The notes beneath the pieces are model-generated. The model ran no database searches and was not told the origin of the DNA. It saw nothing but the letters and a program-made list of their open reading frames with translations. 64,000 nt of DNA from Orobanche coerulescens (lineage: Eukaryota > Streptophyta > Magnoliopsida > Lamiales > Orobanchaceae): positions 372,001 to 436,000 of the forward strand of contig JAWKAU010000038.1 in assembly GCA_033398695.1 (NCBI GenBank), given 5' to 3'. Below, in pieces: positions 46,158-57,947 of this stretch. Made by a program: the position numbers and the translations under genes. Within the stretch, counting starts at the first letter, position 1, and every line of letters begins with the position of its first letter.

Positions 46158-46170
46158 TAAGGGGGGAGTA
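46158..46170 (+). other. Polypurine tract of G3
   Basis: TTAAGGGGGGAGT directly before the 3' LTR. Confidence 0.75.
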
Positions 46171-48571
46171 TGTAATACCAGTTGTAAATTTATTCATTAT
46201 CATTCAGTAAATTGTCACTCAGTAATTTTTCACTCATTAATAAGCATTCATCATTCATATTCATTCATTGTATTCACCGTTCGGCGTAATTTGAATCGTA
46301 TATCAGTTATCATTCGTCATTCAACCTTGTTTTGAGAATCGAGATGAGGATATCATCATCATCATCATCATATTTTGGTTGCCTGGATGTGAAGAGTAGC
46401 ATACGCTACATACCCTTTTTAGCGCATGCTAATTGAGTACTGGTAGCGTACGCTAATGTTCGGTATTAGCGCACGCTAGTGCTTTTGAGGCAGACAGACC
46501 AGAAGGCACTGGACTGAATTTGAGTTGTAGTAGTGCACGCTACAAATGGGAAATAGCACACGCTAGTGGTTTGGATAGCGCACGCTAAGCGATCAGTGTA
46601 GCACGCGCTAAGGCTCGTTCAGACAGTCCAGTAGGTACTGGGCTGAAATGGAATAATTCATAGCGCACGCTACGAGTGGATCATAACGTATGCTAATGGT
46701 TCTAGTAGGGCACGCTAAGTTATTTGCGTAGCGCGTGCTAAGGCGATCAGGACAGAAGTCAGTAGGTTCTGGACTCCAATATTCTGGACATCAACCATCA
46801 GGTAGCACACGCTATAAGGTACCTAGCGCACGCTAACGATGCAGGCAGTGGGTACTGGACTACCCGGTGAACCCGCTAGCACATGCTAAGCACAGGAGCT
46901 AGTGCGCGCTAAGCTGGGTTTACTATATATAGGACAGTTCAGTCCAGTTTCGTCATTTTCACATCTCACCTCCTTCCTTGGGCGATTATGGACGATTTGG
47001 GAAGATCTCTTCGAGCTGCAATCACCTATCATCATTTTCAAGCTTCTAGTTCAGATTAATCATCATTTAATCCTCTCCAACACATCAAATCAAGGTAATC
47101 ATTTCTTGAATCTAGAATTTTTAGATTTGAGTGTTTTTCCTTCCGATCTCTTCAAGTTAGCTTGCTATTATGTTGGAATATGTTGGATGTGGATTATCTA
47201 CCTTGGATACTTGGGTTCCTACGAATTTATTGGTGTATTTTCCGGATTTGTTGAGTATGTGGGGATTTTTTTCAAGAACCCTTGAGGGTTGACTTTGGAT
47301 TTTTCGGGGTTTTCAATTAGACATTATCGTACTCTCGAGTTATGTATTCTTATTGGATTACCGATTGTGTTGACGGTGTTTTGTTGGAGTGAATCACTCA
47401 TTTGGAGGTTGGTTTTCGATACAATTAGGATTGGTTGTAAATAATGGGAGATTGTTTACAAAGTGTTTGTCATAATGCTCCAATGAGTTTGGATGTGTTG
47501 TATCGACCTCTTTAATTGGTTATGATCACAATTGATACATATATTAAGCGAATTATTGGTAATTGTGTTATTCAAGGTTTTTCGAGCGGCCGATCTTTCC
47601 ACTTAGGACGTTTATTCGAGGAAGGACATTTCATCACCGGTATTTGTGTAAGTTAATTCTTACTCGGTTAAAAAGATACTCATTCCTTTCGTTGTTGTTC
47701 ATTCATATTCATAATTCATTCATAGTGTATTAATCATGTTGAGACTTGTAATTATCATACTAATCATTCAATTCACGGGGAACGACGGTTCCAATCATTT
47801 CAGTGAGCTATCATTCATTTCATTATTATTTCATCTCTGTGAGTCATTATTGACCCTTTTCGGATTGTTATTCATTAATATCCATCATGGTCACTTTTGT
47901 TCTTGTGACCTTCTGGGTTCATATTGTGTGGCCGAGTGGTTATGTGTAGAATTTTTAGTCGGGCACACGATAGTCATGTGGTGCGGGTTCACCGCACATT
48001 AGACTGTGCACATGGTAACGTGCCTCCGTTACACTAATTAGGTACAAGTGCGGGTGTGTACGGACACTCGTCTTGTACACTTGCACGTCCCATTACGGGC
48101 GTACTATGATGCCCCTCTTCAGCTTAATTTCATAACTAAGATATATAATGATTGTGTTTATTCAACTCTTGAGGATTGTTGTTCTGTGTAACTGACCCCA
48201 TGGGATGTTGTTTTTAGGTCATGGCAAGGCAAAAGCACTGGAAGAGAACGTTGACGGCGAGGAGTACCAGTGATACTAGTAGGGGGCCAGTCTCTTCAGT
48301 TATGCATGTGTCTTTGATATGTACTTTCCGCTGCAGTTCTGTTTGAATGTTCATTTTATTCAGTGTTGTATATTTTATCTTCATATAAAATATACAGGTA
48401 TTCTGTATTTCCTGGGTGTATTGTACTTAAAACTCCTCATCGGAGTAATTGGTAATATAATGTGGTTCGGTACTACAGTTATATTATTTAATTCATTAAT
48501 TTTCATTCGCTTGGTGGGTCCCAGTTGGGGGTCCACGACACTATAATAGTCGTCTAGTTTGGGGTATTACA
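46171..48571 (+). repeat. G3 3' LTR
   Basis: 2401 bp. Its array (46396-46913) has fewer copies than the 5' one and differs mostly within CpG positions of the motif. Confidence 0.93.
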
Positions 48572-48687
48572 AACGCCATTTCTACGGTCTGGTTCGTTGC
48601 CAGCAATCCTTCAAAATCGACCACGATACTGAATATTATCTGGTCCTTCACGACCTTGAGGTCGACTCCTTCAAAATAAGCTTCCAT
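48572..48687 (-). pseudogene. S2 env-like gene, first piece (start codon)
   Basis: ATG at 48687 after a TTTTTGCAGAA context. 38 codons (MEAYFEGVDLKVVKDQIIFS...) run up to the G3 insertion and continue in frame at 39107. The start lies about 400 bp downstream of pol, matching the S1 layout. Confidence 0.6.
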
Positions 48688-49088
48688 TTCTGCAAAAAGA
48701 TGTTTTTCGCTGAGTCTAGTGAGGATTCAAAGATTTTTCTGCTATTGAGAAATTTAGGGTTCTTAATGCTTTGAGGATGGTAAAGTTTGTGAAACGATTT
48801 CCGCCGCCTTAAATATCCAGTTGAAAAGACGTTTTGAATTTTTAATAATAAAATAATCAAACGGCGGTACGATTTTTGATGGTTTAAGGAACGACGGTTG
48901 AATTTGATTGGACGTCATGGAGGTAGTGGGATTTTCCACGTGTGATAAATAATAATTAAGTCGGTCTCGGGTTTAAAAACTTAGCTGATTGACTGTTTGA
49001 CTTCTTGTCTGCCCTGCATCAGGTAGCTTATGTCGCCTGTGCTCAGCTAACTTTTCCTTGTCTGGTCTGCATCAGTTAGCTTTTTGCA
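48688..49088 (-). other. S2 spacer between pol and env-like gene
   Basis: No ORF. AAGCTACCTGATGC occurs twice and a near-copy once near 49010-49100. The AT-rich leader before the ATG is comparable to 18187-18579 in S1. Confidence 0.5.
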
Positions 49089-51056
49089 TCAGGTAGCTTT
49101 TTCTTCTGTACTAGATTCCCAATCTAGTAAGCCAAGTCCCCTGCTTAGCTCCAGAAATCTTTCATCTCGTAAAGGTTTTGTGAATATGCCAGCAATTTGA
49201 TATTCTGTGCTGACTCTTTCTACTCTGATTCTCTTGTTAAGCACATGATCTCTGATGAAATGATGTTTGACATAAATGTGCTTTGTCCTTGAGTGCAATA
49301 CTGGATTGTTGGTTATTGCAATTGCACTGTTGTTATCACACCATATTGGTACTTCATTTGCAGTGATGTTGTAATCCCTTAGCTGTTGTCTGATCCAGAG
49401 AATCTGTGCACAACAGCTACCTGCATCTAGGTACTATGACTCTGTGGTTGATATTGAGTTAGATACCTGCTTATTGTTGAACCAAGATATCAATCTGGTT
49501 CCTAGTAATTGGCACGTTCCACTAGTGCTTTTCCTATCTATCTTACATCCTACAAAGTCTGCATCCGAGTATCCTGATAGCTCAAAATTATCGTCTTTAG
49601 GATACCATAGGCCAACATTGATAGTGGACTTCAGGTATCTGATGATCCTATTAGCTGCTTCCTGGTGAGACTGCTTCGGCTTAGATTGAAATCTTGCACA
49701 TACTCCCACTGCATATGAAATATCAGGTCTGCTTGCAGTGAGATATAGCAATAATCCAATAAGTCCTCTGTAGTGGGTTGGATATACTGAAATGCCTCCT
49801 TCATCTGCTTTAAGGTGTAGGCTTGTGCTCATTGGTATTCTTGCTGGTTTGGCTGAATCCATTCCAAATCTCTTGATTATATCTATTGTGTACTTAGCTT
49901 GATTGATGAAAATTCTATTATTCATCTGCTTGACTTGCAAACCGATAAAGAAAATAAGTTTGCCCATCATACTCATCTCAAATTCTCCTTGCATGAGATT
50001 TGAGAACTTCTCACATAGCTCCGGGTTGGTTGAGCCAAATATGATGTCATCCACATATATTTGAACTAGTAATATGTGGTCTTCATGCTCCACTCTGAAT
50101 AGGGTCTTGTCCACATTTCCTTTGCTGAAACCATTCTTCTCAAGAAACACAGATAGTGTCTCATACCATGCTCTTGGTGCCTGCTTGAGTCTATATAGAG
50201 CTTTAGAAGTTTGTAGACTTTGTCTCCTTTGACAAATCTGGGGGGTTGCTCCACATAGACTTCTTCTTCTAGAATTCCATTGAGAAAGGCACTTTTCATG
50301 TCCATTTAGTAGACTTCAAAATCCTTGAATGCTGCATATGCAAGGAATAGTCTGATGGCTTCCAATCTTGCAGGTGCATAAGTTTCATCAAAATCTATTC
50401 CTTCACATTGTGCATATCCTTTAGCAACTAGTCTGGCTTTATTCCTAACAACAGCTCCATCTTCATCACACTTGTTTTTATACACCCATTTGGTACCAAT
50501 TACTTTCTTGTGATCTGGTCTGTCTATTAGTTCCCAGACATTGTTTCTCTCCATCTGGTTCAGCTCCTCTTGCATTACATTGATCCATGAGTAGTCCTCC
50601 AGTGCTTGCTCTGTTGTCTTGGGTTCCATCTCAGACATGAAACATGAGAACATTGCCATTCCTGCAGGTATTGTGGACTGTCTGGTTTTGACTCCATCAG
50701 TTCGATTTCCAATGATCTGTTGGATGGGATGATCTCTAAGACATTTGGGGATATCTTCCTCAGGGTCTGTTCCCTCTGTTGAGTTGCTTTGATGAACTTC
50801 TTCTCTCTCTGCATCAGCTTGGTTTTGGCCTTCTTGATCTGCAACTAGATCAACTACGATCTTGTCATCTGCAGGTGGGGATCCTGTCTGATCTGCAGAT
50901 GGGTCTTTGTCAGCTACATATGGGTCTTCATCAGCTGCATTTGGATCAGGTAGATTTTGGGATCCTATCTGATCTGCAGTTGGGTCTTCAAGCTGATCTG
51001 CAGGTGAGTCCATCATTCATGTGTCATGAATGATGACTTCTTCTAGGGTGGCAGAT
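49089..51056 (-). pseudogene. pol: S2 reverse transcriptase and RNase H
   Basis: Pieces: 51016-50306 (acidic linker, then [42 protein letters not shown]), 50305-50066 in the same frame after a TAA (MDMKSAFLNGILEEEVYVEQPP), and after a frameshift near 50210, 50150-49434 (VQIYVDDIIFGS catalytic motif, TASRPDISYAVGVCARFQ, GYSDADFVGCKIDRKSTSG). The last piece, 49298-49089, has HSRTKHIYVKHHFIRDH and GIFTKPL. The sequence type is Sirevirus-like. Stops and shifts make it inactive. The upstream part continues at 62677 beyond the solo LTR, in frame across the TSD. Confidence 0.88.
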
Positions 51057-51190
51057 TGTTGGAATATTTTATTCCAAATATTCATTAATAGAGTTTTGAT
51101 GATTAAGTTACTAAACAAAGCAAAACAACAAAGAAGCGAAGAAAAACAACGAAGGAGTCAAATACGCAAAAAGCTGATCAAAATACAAAG

Positions 51191-51692
51191 CTAGAGCACG
51201 CTAGACAAAAAGGTTAGCGCACGCTAACGAGGCTACCTGCAAATCAGACGAGATTAAAGCTACCTAAAGACAAACCTACCTAATGAAGATAGCGCACGCT
51301 ACGAAGGAAAGATAACGCACGTTATCGAAGGAATATTACCGTTGTGAAGACTTTCAATACAGAATGACGTATGTGCTGACATAAGGCATAGCGCATGCTA
51401 TGAATGATCTTTAGCACACGCTAAAGAGCATTTGATTTCAAACAAGATGAACATTGGGAAAAGTCAGGGTCAAAATCAGAAGAATCAAACGGTCAGTTTG
51501 ACAAAATCATGCAACAGATATATGGGTTAGCGCATGCTACTAAGAAAGCTTAACGCACGCTAACAAAGAGAGACAGTAGCCATTGGACTGAATATGAAAG
51601 CAGTTAACGTACATTACATGGTGTACATAACGTACATAACAGGCAACAACACGCGATAGCGTACGCTATGCAGAGAGGCTAGTGCACGCTAA
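51191..51692. repeat. TAGCGCACGCTA palindrome array in the solo LTR
   Basis: About a dozen copies or variants, for example TTAGCGCACGCTAA, TAGCGCATGCTA, TAACGCACGTTA and TAGCGTACGCTA. The motif is the one found in the chromovirus G3, although this LTR is otherwise unrelated. The array ends about 40 bp before a TATA box. Confidence 0.88.
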
Positions 51693-51867
51693 GTAAAACT
51701 GGCAGTAACGGCTAGTTTGAGGAGAATGGCTATAAATACCAAACCACTTGGTATCAAATAATACAACAACCTTGAGCAAAACATATATACTTGTTATATC
51801 ATTGTAAACATCCTAGTTGTTGTACTTGAGCTTGAATTGATAGTGATTGAGTGTTATACACAAAATC

Positions 51868-54400
51868 TGTAATACCCGGTTGTAATTCAGCCATTATCAT
51901 TCAGTAATTTCATTCGGTAATTGTCACTATGTAATTTTTCACTTGTTAATAATCGTTCATCATCCACATTCATTCATCCGTGTTCACCATTCGGATTAAC
52001 TTCGAGTTGTGTATCGATGTTGTTCATCTTTCAACCCTACTCGGGAATCGAGACAAGAGTATTATCTTGATTGTTGTAACTTATTCATTAGTTGATGTTG
52101 ACATTGGAGTTCATGTCATTTCAAATCTCCTCATTGTTCAAATTGTGTTTTTGTTGGGCGAACCCTTGTAATCATTGCTTGTAAACACCGTTTTGGGGGT
52201 TTCCGCACTTCCATTTCGTGTTATTGTTTCCCAAATATTGATTCCTATTGCTTCTACTCTCTTCCCGTGTCATTTTTCATCATTTTAGGACCCAAGGGGG
52301 GTGTGGGCCGCGACACAAGGGAGTGTGCGCCGCGGCACACACATGTAGCAATTTCGGCCGACCCGGCTGTACCGGGGGCCGCGGCTCATGTCGGCAGGGC
52401 CGCGGCACACTGCCGAGTCACTGCCGCGGCACATTCGTCCGGGCCGCGGCACACACTCATGTTGCATTTGGCCGACCTGGCTGTACCGGTGGTCGCGGCT
52501 CATGTCGGCAGGGCCGCGGCACACTGCCGCGGCATATTCGTCCGGGCCGCGGCACACACTCATGTTGCATTTGGCCGACCCGCCTATACCGGGGGCCGCG
52601 GCTCATGTTGGCAGGGCCGCGGCTCATGTCGGCAGGGCCGCGGCACATTCGTCCGGGCCGCGGCACACTGCCGAGCACTGGGGGCAGTTTTGGGGCCTGT
52701 GCCGCGGCACACTCGACCGGGGCCGCGGCACACAGTGCAGGCTGCACTATAATTGCGTTTTTTTTGGGAGGAACAACCCATTTTTCCCATTTGTTCCACC
52801 TTGTTCCGAGAGAGAGGGCTTGAGGGGGAGACTTTCCATCATCTATCACTTGAGTACTTGGTTTTCTTCATCTCCTTTCGATCGTGAAGCCCGGATAGTC
52901 GATCTAACGTGTGTTCTTCGGATCAAAGTGCTTGGATCTTCAAGAGGTAATTTCTTCAACATCTTGGATTTCGATTTTGTTTTGAGATATGATGTTTTAG
53001 ATGTTAAAATCATGTTGTATGAAGTGATATACGCATGATTATGGATATGTTTGATTATTCATTGGATTATTGAAGGAATTTCCAAGAACACTTTGAATAT
53101 TGAGTTGGATTTGGGGGTTTTCGATTAATCGTTGTTGTAATCGCGAATTTGGATATTCATATTGGATTATTGATCGTATTGGAGATGTTTTGTTGGATTG
53201 AAACACTTTTTGGGATTTTATGTTGGTTTAATCAAGGTTTGGTTGTTAACAATCGAAGTTTGGTCACAACATGTTCGATATAATGCCCCAATGAACTTGG
53301 TTTAGTCGTATCGACGTTTTGAGTTCGTTATATTCATGTTTAATATGTATGTTGAATGGATTGTTGGTAATTGTGTTATTCAAGGTTATTCGAGCGACCG
53401 ATATCTCAATTAGGACGTTGTTCGTGGAAGGATAATTGTCACCGGTTTTGCGTAAGTTAATTCTTACTCGGTTAAAAGGATATTCATTCCTTTTGTTGTT
53501 GTTCATTCATAATCATAACTCATTCATCATTGAATTAATCGTATTGAGACTTGTAATTGTTGAATAGTCACTTCATTCACAAGGAACGACGGTTCCAATC
53601 ATTCATTGAACTATCAATCAATTCATTATTAATTTCATCTCGGTGAGTCATTCTTGACTTTGTCGAATTATTATTCGTTGGTATTCATTATGGTCATTCT
53701 TGTTCATATGACCTTCTGGGTTCATATTGCGTGGCCGGGTGTGGATGTGTGGAATTTTTAGTCGGGCACGCGATGGTCATGTATTGAGATCGATACATTG
53801 GACTGTGCACACGGTAACAGATTACCTCCGTGAGACTAATTAGGTACAAGGACGGGTGTGTCCGGTCATTCGTCTTGTACACTTGCACAGAACATTACGG
53901 GCGTACTATGATGCTCCTCTTCAGCGTAATTCATAACTAAGGATATTTCATAACTAAAGATATATCATGATTGTGTATTTTCAACCCTTAAGGATTGTTG
54001 TTCTGTGTAACTGACCCCGTTGGGGGGATTTTGTTTTCAGGTCACGGCAAGGCAAAGGCACGGGAAGAGCATGTTGACGGCGAGGAGTCCCATTGATACT
54101 AGTAGGGGGCCCCAGTCATTCCGGTCATTTCAGTCATTCTTATTTCTCTTCATTTGTATTTCCGCTGCAAATTCCGTTTGAGATGTTTATTTATTCAGGG
54201 TGGTGTATTTTATCTTCATATAAAATATACTAGTATTCTGTATTGTCCTGGTGTATTGTACTTAAGCTCCTCATCGGAGTATTTGATAATATAATGTGGT
54301 TCGGTACTACAATTATATTATTTAATTCATCGGCCATTCGCTCGGTGGGTCCTACTGGGGTCCACGGCACTGTAATATCCGCCTAGTTTGGGGTGTTACA
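51868..54400 (+). repeat. G4 5' LTR
   Basis: 2533 bp. Outside the palindrome array it aligns with the G3 LTR (TGTAATACCCGGTTGTA start, GCGTAAGTTAATTCTTACTC, CATATAAAATATACTAGTAT). The array at 52306-52738 is of the CCGCGG type. Confidence 0.95.
52306..52738. repeat. CCGCGGCAC array with ~114-bp tandem units (G4 5' LTR)
   Basis: GGCCGACC(C/T)GGCTGTACCGG recurs at 52356, 52470 and, as a variant, 52573; each unit holds several CCGCGGC(A/T)C motifs. ORFs on both strands here are by-products of the repeats. The 3' LTR copy is at 60097-60540. Confidence 0.9.
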
Positions 54401-54404
54401 GAGT

Positions 54405-54415
54405 TGGTATCGGAG
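54405..54415 (+). other. Primer-binding site of G4
   Basis: TGGTATCGGAG, four bases after the LTR, in the same place as in G3. Confidence 0.75.
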
Positions 54416-54896
54416 AGTGGTTTTTAATACTACCTTCCGAGTCATGTCTCATTTGAAATCATCGTCATCGGACTAGTATCATTGGACTGTCGCGTCACGT
54501 GTGACCTGTGCAGATGCCGAGCCAATCAGACCGAAAGAACTGTAAGATTTCTATCGCCATGGTATAATTTCTGGCAATAATCATTCATTCATAATTCATC
54601 AGTTAACAATCCTCAATCATCATTTTCATTTTGACCAGGACGGTCATGTTAACTCGTTAATCACTAAATTCATTTCATTACTCAGTTGTTGATCTGGAAG
54701 ATCATATCATTAATCTTGTTAACTTGTTCAAGATAATCATTTCAAGAATTTCATCAGATAATCATGTCACCTCAGTTAATCATTCATGTAATCACTGTAC
54801 TAAAGCGCGTAGGCTCATTTTCATCATTTCATGACGTAATCATAATGTGATATTCATGCGAGAGATATAATCATCATGTGACTTTCCTACTTCAGT

Positions 54897-56123
54897 ATGG
54901 AGAGAGCAGGCAGAGGACGCGGAGGACGAGGCCGCGGTGCGGGCCGAATTCCGAGAGCTCGTATGAATACACGTGCGAACGCGAGGAATAATGCTAACTC
55001 ATCAAGCAGCGACGCTGCTACTCATTCACCTGGACGTGATCATTCACTATCGGGGAGTCGTACCCGGGACACCGCTCAGTCAAAAGGTGTTCGGGTGGAC
55101 CAACTCGCTTTTATGCAGGGCATGATGGCCCAAATGACTCAGATGGCACAACTAATGGAGACGATGCACAACTCAGCTAATCAAAATCAACAGGCTCCTC
55201 CGCCGCCACCTCAGAGGCAAGAGAGGAGTGGGGGCAGTATCATCGGCGACATCTCTCGCCAAAGGCCACCTACTTTTGAGGGCTCATCTGAGCCGGCGGA
55301 TATTGTTCATTGGCTCGAGCATTTCGAGAAGTTATTTGCTATGGTAGAGTGTCCTGAAGGACACAAAGTCTCAGTTGCGGCTTACTATCTGGGTAAGGGC
55401 GCTCATTCTTGGTGGTTGTCGTTGAAGCCCACCGACGGATCATGTACTTGGGATCAATTCAAGACTCTCATGATGGAGAGATATTATCCGGCCCCACTCA
55501 GAGAGGCCAAACTGTCAGAATTACTCACTCCCGACCTTTCAGCGGACGATGATGTTCTCGCCATCGCCGAGAAATTTCAGGAACTTCTTCCTTTCGCCTC
55601 ATCTATCATTCATTCAGAGGCGGACAAAATTAAGTATTTCAGCAAGAGGCTGAAACCCCGTATGAGACTAAAGTTTCTTAATCATCATTGCACCACTCTG
55701 GCCGAATTTATTGAGAAAGCTCTTACTTATGAGCTTACTGCTAAGGAAATTGCTAAGCAGCAACCTTCATCTGCTAGCAAGAAATCAAAGAATCGTAATC
55801 AGTCTGAAGGCGGTCAAACAACCTTCAAGAAGCCTCGTGCGGGCACCACTTTCTCTGAGCGACCTCCTGTGGTGCCCAGACCGGCGGAATCGCAGTCCCG
55901 AGCGGCCAGTTCGGCCATCACCTGTTTTAACTGTGGGGATCTTGGTCATGTCAGCACCAAGTGTCCGAGACAGACTGTCACGTGTCATAATTGCGGGATT
56001 GCTGGGTATAAGGCCCGTTTTTGCCGAAGGGACTCCAAACCTACTCCGGCATCATCTCAGGCCCCGAAGCAGTCAGCTGTTCATAATCAGGCCACTCAGT
56101 ATGCGTCATTCAAGACGACATGA
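54897..56123 (+). CDS. gag: G4 Gag
   Basis: 408 codons. An Arg/Gly-rich start (MERAGRGRGGRGRG) precedes the capsid (about residues 105-270: RPPTFEGSSEPADIVHWLEHFEKLF, AYYLGKGAHSWW, FKTLMMERYYPAPLREAK, FQELLPFAS). Zinc knuckles follow: CFNCGDLGHVSTKC and CHNCGIAGYKARFC. In the second, Tyr replaces the zinc-binding His that G3 keeps. It ends at TGA 56121-56123; pol resumes in the same frame, so gag and pol were one polyprotein. Confidence 0.93.
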   Translation: MERAGRGRGGRGRGAGRIPRARMNTRANARNNANSSSSDAATHSPGRDHSLSGSRTRDTAQSKGVRVDQLAFMQGMMAQMTQMAQLMETMHNSANQNQQAPPPPPQRQERSGGSIIGDISRQRPPTFEGSSEPADIVHWLEHFEKLFAMVECPEGHKVSVAAYYLGKGAHSWWLSLKPTDGSCTWDQFKTLMMERYYPAPLREAKLSELLTPDLSADDDVLAIAEKFQELLPFASSIIHSEADKIKYFSKRLKPRMRLKFLNHHCTTLAEFIEKALTYELTAKEIAKQQPSSASKKSKNRNQSEGGQTTFKKPRAGTTFSERPPVVPRPAESQSRAASSAITCFNCGDLGHVSTKCPRQTVTCHNCGIAGYKARFCRRDSKPTPASSQAPKQSAVHNQATQYASFKTT

Positions 56124-56198
56124 TCAAATAAAGGTGGAGCCCTTAGCCATCAGACGGGAGCGTCCGGTGCCGGGATTAGCAAGCCCCGAATTTATGAG

Positions 56199-57947
56199 AT
56201 GAAGAAGACCGACGATCCAGAGGCCCGAATGATCTCAGTTACACTCGATATTCTATCTCAACCTGTGTGTACCCTTTTTGATACTGGTGCATCGCATTCA
56301 TTCATTTTCGAGTCATGTTTGAGTAGACTACGTCTGGGTAGTGCTACTAATTGTGAGCCTTATGTCATTGGTCTACCTGATGGTAGACGAATTATCGGAA
56401 ATCGTGAGATTCAGAATTGTCCGATACAGCTTCATGGCCGTGTATGGCTAGCGGACCTAATCGTGGTAGATTTGCCGAGAGACGATGTCATCTTGGGTAT
56501 CGATTGGATGGATCGTCATGATGCCATCATTAGTGTCCGTAAGCGTATGGTCACTATCATTTCTGACGATGGGGTCGAATATGTTTTTCAGGGAGGTAAT
56601 CCCGGCTGTTTTGGTAAGGTCATCAACTTGATGAAAGCAGTGAAATTACTCAGTCAGGGGTGTGTTGGTTATTGGTGCTATATGACCAAAACCGAGAAAT
56701 CACCAATAATGTTGATGGATATTCCGTTGGTGAGAGAATACGCCGATGTATTTCCAGACGAGTTACCTGGTTTGCCTCCACAGAGAGATGTGGAATTCAC
56801 GATTGAGTTGGAGCCCGGTACATCCCCGATATCGAAGGCACCGTACCGGATGGCCCCGACCGAAATGCAGGAGTTGAAGAATCAACTTGAGGAGTTGTTC
56901 GAGAAAGGTTATATCCGACCGAGTGCGTCCCCGTGGGGAGCACCAGTGTTGTTTGTCAAGAAGAAGGATGGTTCATTTCGCTTGTGTATTGATTATCGGG
57001 AGTTGAACAGGGTGACAATCAAGAATAAGTATCCTCTACCCCGTATTGATGATCTCTTAGATCAACTTCAGGGAGCTTCAGTATTTTCCAAGATCGACTT
57101 AAGATCTGGATATCATCAGTTGCGAATTCGAGAGTCGGATATCACAAGGACAGCGTTTCGTACACGCTATGGTCATTATGAGTTCGTGGTAATGCCGTTT
57201 GGGTTAACTAATGCACCTGCGGTATTCATGGAGTTAATGAATCGGGTTTTCATCGACTTTTTGGATCAGTTTGTTGTTGTCTTCATCGATGACATTTTGA
57301 TTTATTCTCGTGACCGAGAGGAACACGAGGTTCATCTTCATCATGTTCTCGACGTGTTAAGACGAGAGCAACTTTATGGAAAGTTTTCCAAATGTGAGTT
57401 CTGGATGTCCGAAGTGACTTTTCTCGGGCATGTAATTTCATCATATGGAGTGCGTGTTGATCCTCAGAAGACAGAAGCTATCCAAGATTGGTTACCTCCG
57501 AAGAATGTTAAGGAAATCCGAAGCTTTCTCGGATTAGCCGGTTATTATCGGTGGTTTGTGGAAGGATTTTCTAAAATCGCTCAACCCTTGACGAACCTTT
57601 TGCGAAAGGATAAGAAATACATGTGGTCCGACGCGTGTCAACGGAGTTTTGAGGAACTCAAGAGCCGGTTAATGTCAGCACCTGTACTTTTCTTGCCGCA
57701 AGGGACGGAAGGATTTGTGGTTTATAGTGATGCATCCGGGCAGGGTCTCGGATGTGTACTCATGCAGAATGGGAAGGTTATTGCCTATGCTTCACGACAA
57801 TTGAGACCTTACGAGGTTAATTATCCGACCCACGACCTGAAGCTAGCAGCCGTGGTGTTCGCTTTGAAAATTTGGCGTCATTACCTTTATGGCGTTACTT
57901 GTCAGATATTCACCGATCATAAGAGTTTAAAGTATATATTTACTTAG
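56199..57947 (+). pseudogene. pol: G4 protease, reverse transcriptase and RNase H
   Basis: 582 codons uninterrupted. Protease [12 protein letters not shown] (about residue 30) and [73 protein letters not shown]. RNase [39 protein letters not shown]. Catalytic residues are present. It ends at TAG where G3 has CAG. Confidence 0.93.

Larger units (their letters stand above)
39108..48571 (+). mobile_element. G3: Ty3/gypsy chromovirus (Tekay/Del-like), complete but inactive
   Basis: 9464 bp. LTRs are 39108-41560 and 46171-48571 (TGTAATAC...GTGTTACA/GTATTACA). Flanks GACGC (39103-39107) and AACGC (48572-48576) are a TSD with one change. The primer-binding site resembles initiator tRNA-Met. Gag-pol is one frame with deletions, stops and one shift, ending in a chromodomain. 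It is inserted 38 codons into the S2 env-like gene. Confidence 0.93.

Noticed and set aside
52248..52823. Long Arg/Gly/His/Ala-rich ORFs on both strands in the G4 5' LTR
   Set aside because: All frames stay open because of the GC-rich tandem repeats. Products are repetitive and unlike any protein; they are LTR sequence.
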